NCBI RefSeq assembly: GCF_023159225.1
Contig: NC_063184.1
Coordinates: forward strand, 11,645,528-11,709,527
Length of the DNA stretch: 64,000 nucleotides
Direction: 5' to 3'
Source of the DNA: Perognathus longimembris pacificus
Taxonomy: Eukaryota > Chordata > Mammalia > Rodentia > Heteromyidae
Every line of letters begins with the position of its first letter. Within the stretch, counting starts at the first letter, position 1. Below the pieces are notes generated by a model. The model did no database searches and was not told the DNA's origin. It was given only the letters and a program-made list of their open reading frames with translations. A program made the position numbers and the translations under genes. This document shows positions 62,713 through 64,000 of this stretch, one piece after another.

Positions 62713-63614
62713 GGTCATCGTAGTAGAGAATTTCTGTAGTTAATACACTATGAAGTATATTAATATCATGTAATAGTTAAGATCTTTAGATATAATGGAA
62801 ACACACATGTAAGTTTCTTGACTGTTTGAAATCACAGTTTTCTGAATTCATATCTATTGAGAAAACAATGATTGATGGAATAGACATGGTGTTTTCTTTT
62901 CTTCTTCTTTTAAATGGATATGTGTCAATACCTCTGTTCCATTTGGTTCTAAGTGAAATGCAGAAATCCAGGAGCTTATGTGAGAAGGAAGGCAGTTAGA
63001 ATGTGTGTACTTCGTTTATGCTCGTGGGCAAACCAGCTCCTTAATCTTAACAGGGCTAAAGAAATAAATGAGTGGGAATATGTTACTACAGAAACCAAGG
63101 TACCAGGTGGTCAAGTTTGAGCTCTGAGAGCATGAAGAAGAGCAAAAGAAATCAGGATATTGAATCTATTTTTTTTATATAAGCCTTTTTAGTGACGAAA
63201 AACAAAAGCCCCCAAAACAAGTTTATAGCTACTTTGGAAAAAATAATCCCATGCATATTTTTATGTTAAAATATTAAGACAAAACCTGTACTGACGTGTG
63301 ACTGCCTGAACAAAACAGTTGTCTAAGCTATTTTAGGAAACTAAGGGGAGGGTTGCCAATTTGATTTTATGGCTGCATGAAAGCAGCTTATTTTATTTTA
63401 TCTAATTAAGCATGCCTTTTAATAGTAGTTGGCTTTTGGGATGTTGAATAAGTAAAAAGGGCATGAAAGGAACCTAATAACCTTTGCCAATTAAAGGGAG
63501 GGGTTGTAAATAATCTGCAACCCCATGTTTATCCCATCAGTACCTTCCTAGCTGCCAGGGTGTGAGTCAGAATGGTCCTAACAAATCATGTGATGGCTAG
63601 AGGAGGTGTTGACA
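62713..63614. other. single-copy noncoding DNA
   Basis: 63360-63560 is repeat-free and AT-rich with TAATTA-type motifs ('tatctaattaagcatgcctt'). No gene is supported. Confidence 0.4.
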
Positions 63615-63639
63615 CAAGAACTTACAGAGTTTATGTAAG

Positions 63640-63835
63640 TAAAGAAGGCAGAAAGGGGGGAAGAGAAAGGAGGGAAGAAGGAGGGAGTGAAGAGGGAGGC
63701 AGCAAAGAAGGAAGGAAAAAGAGAGAGGGAGGAATAAAGGAAGGAGGGAGGGATGATGAAAAGGAAGGAAAGGTGGAAGGGAGAGAGGGGAAAAGACGGA
63801 AACATTAAGGGAGGGAAGGAAAGAAAAGTGAAAGG
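63640..63835. repeat. purine-rich GGAA/GGGA repeat
   Basis: Degenerate GGAA, GAGG and GAAA units with a few pyrimidine interruptions. Frames on both strands here are low-complexity artefacts. Confidence 0.88.
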
Positions 63836-63943
63836 ATATGTTTCTGTATAACAATGGACTGTGGGATTAGTAGGTGTAAAAGACAGTTAAAGGACTTTTG
63901 CAGTATTATAAAACAGAATTTTAATTTAAAATTTTAATTTCTA

Positions 63944-64000
63944 AGCTGAGCACTGGTGGCTCACACCTGTGTATGCTCCTAGCTACTCAAAAGGCTGAGA
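63944..64000 (+). mobile_element. B1-Geo SINE head, cut by the window end
   Basis: 'gagcactggtggctcacacc' and 'cctagctactcaaaaggctg' mark the B1 half of a plus-strand copy that continues beyond the window. Confidence 0.85.

Overview
The window reads as mammalian, specifically rodent, genomic DNA: AT-rich, dense in SINEs, L1 fragments and microsatellites, with no intact protein-coding gene that I can defend. The best taxonomic clue is the SINE content. Many copies carry a tRNA/ID-like left monomer joined to a right monomer with the motif 'gtggctcaagtggcagagtgctagcc', split here only for description. This matches my memory of IDL-Geo, a dimeric SINE restricted to geomyoid rodents (kangaroo rats, pocket mice, pocket gophers). 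I therefore infer Geomyoidea, without resolving the genus. A second and more numerous composite joins a 7SL/B1-like left half to the same Geo right half; I call it 'B1-Geo' here.

Layout. 1-8 kb: mostly single-copy DNA with B1-Geo copies, (GA)n, (TG)n and (GTAT)n arrays, an old L1, and a short cysteine-rich minus-strand reading frame behind a splice-acceptor-like sequence. 8.2-9.7 kb: a 5'-truncated L1 with ORF2 C-terminus, 3'UTR and a perfect 14-bp target-site duplication (TSD). 9.7-14.7 kb: mainly single-copy. 14.7-19 kb: SINE cluster plus an older minus-strand L1. 19-29 kb: single-copy blocks broken by B1-Geo copies, a 201-bp (CTT)n(CCT)n tract, a SINE nested within a SINE, and a 212-bp pyrimidine tract. 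29.2-30.0 kb: a full-length processed pseudogene of cyclophilin A (PPIA), the only recognisable gene-derived sequence. 30-48.4 kb: more SINEs, microsatellites, a Z-DNA-type tract, an IDL-Geo whose target sequence occurs three times, a minus-strand L1 with an apparent 3' transduction, and a three-SINE tandem cluster. 48.4-57.5 kb: largely single-copy. 57.5-64 kb: ancient L1, SINEs, L1 3'UTR-like pieces and a purine-rich block.

No operon, CRISPR array, RNA gene, promoter or complete gene was recognised, so there is no gene network to describe. The window is most simply an intergenic or intronic stretch. What it does show well is retrotransposition: one L1-type machinery has placed L1s, two SINE families and a PPIA mRNA copy, and many SINE tails have grown into microsatellites. 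I found no convincing undescribed functional system; the most promising leads are listed as findings with their limits.
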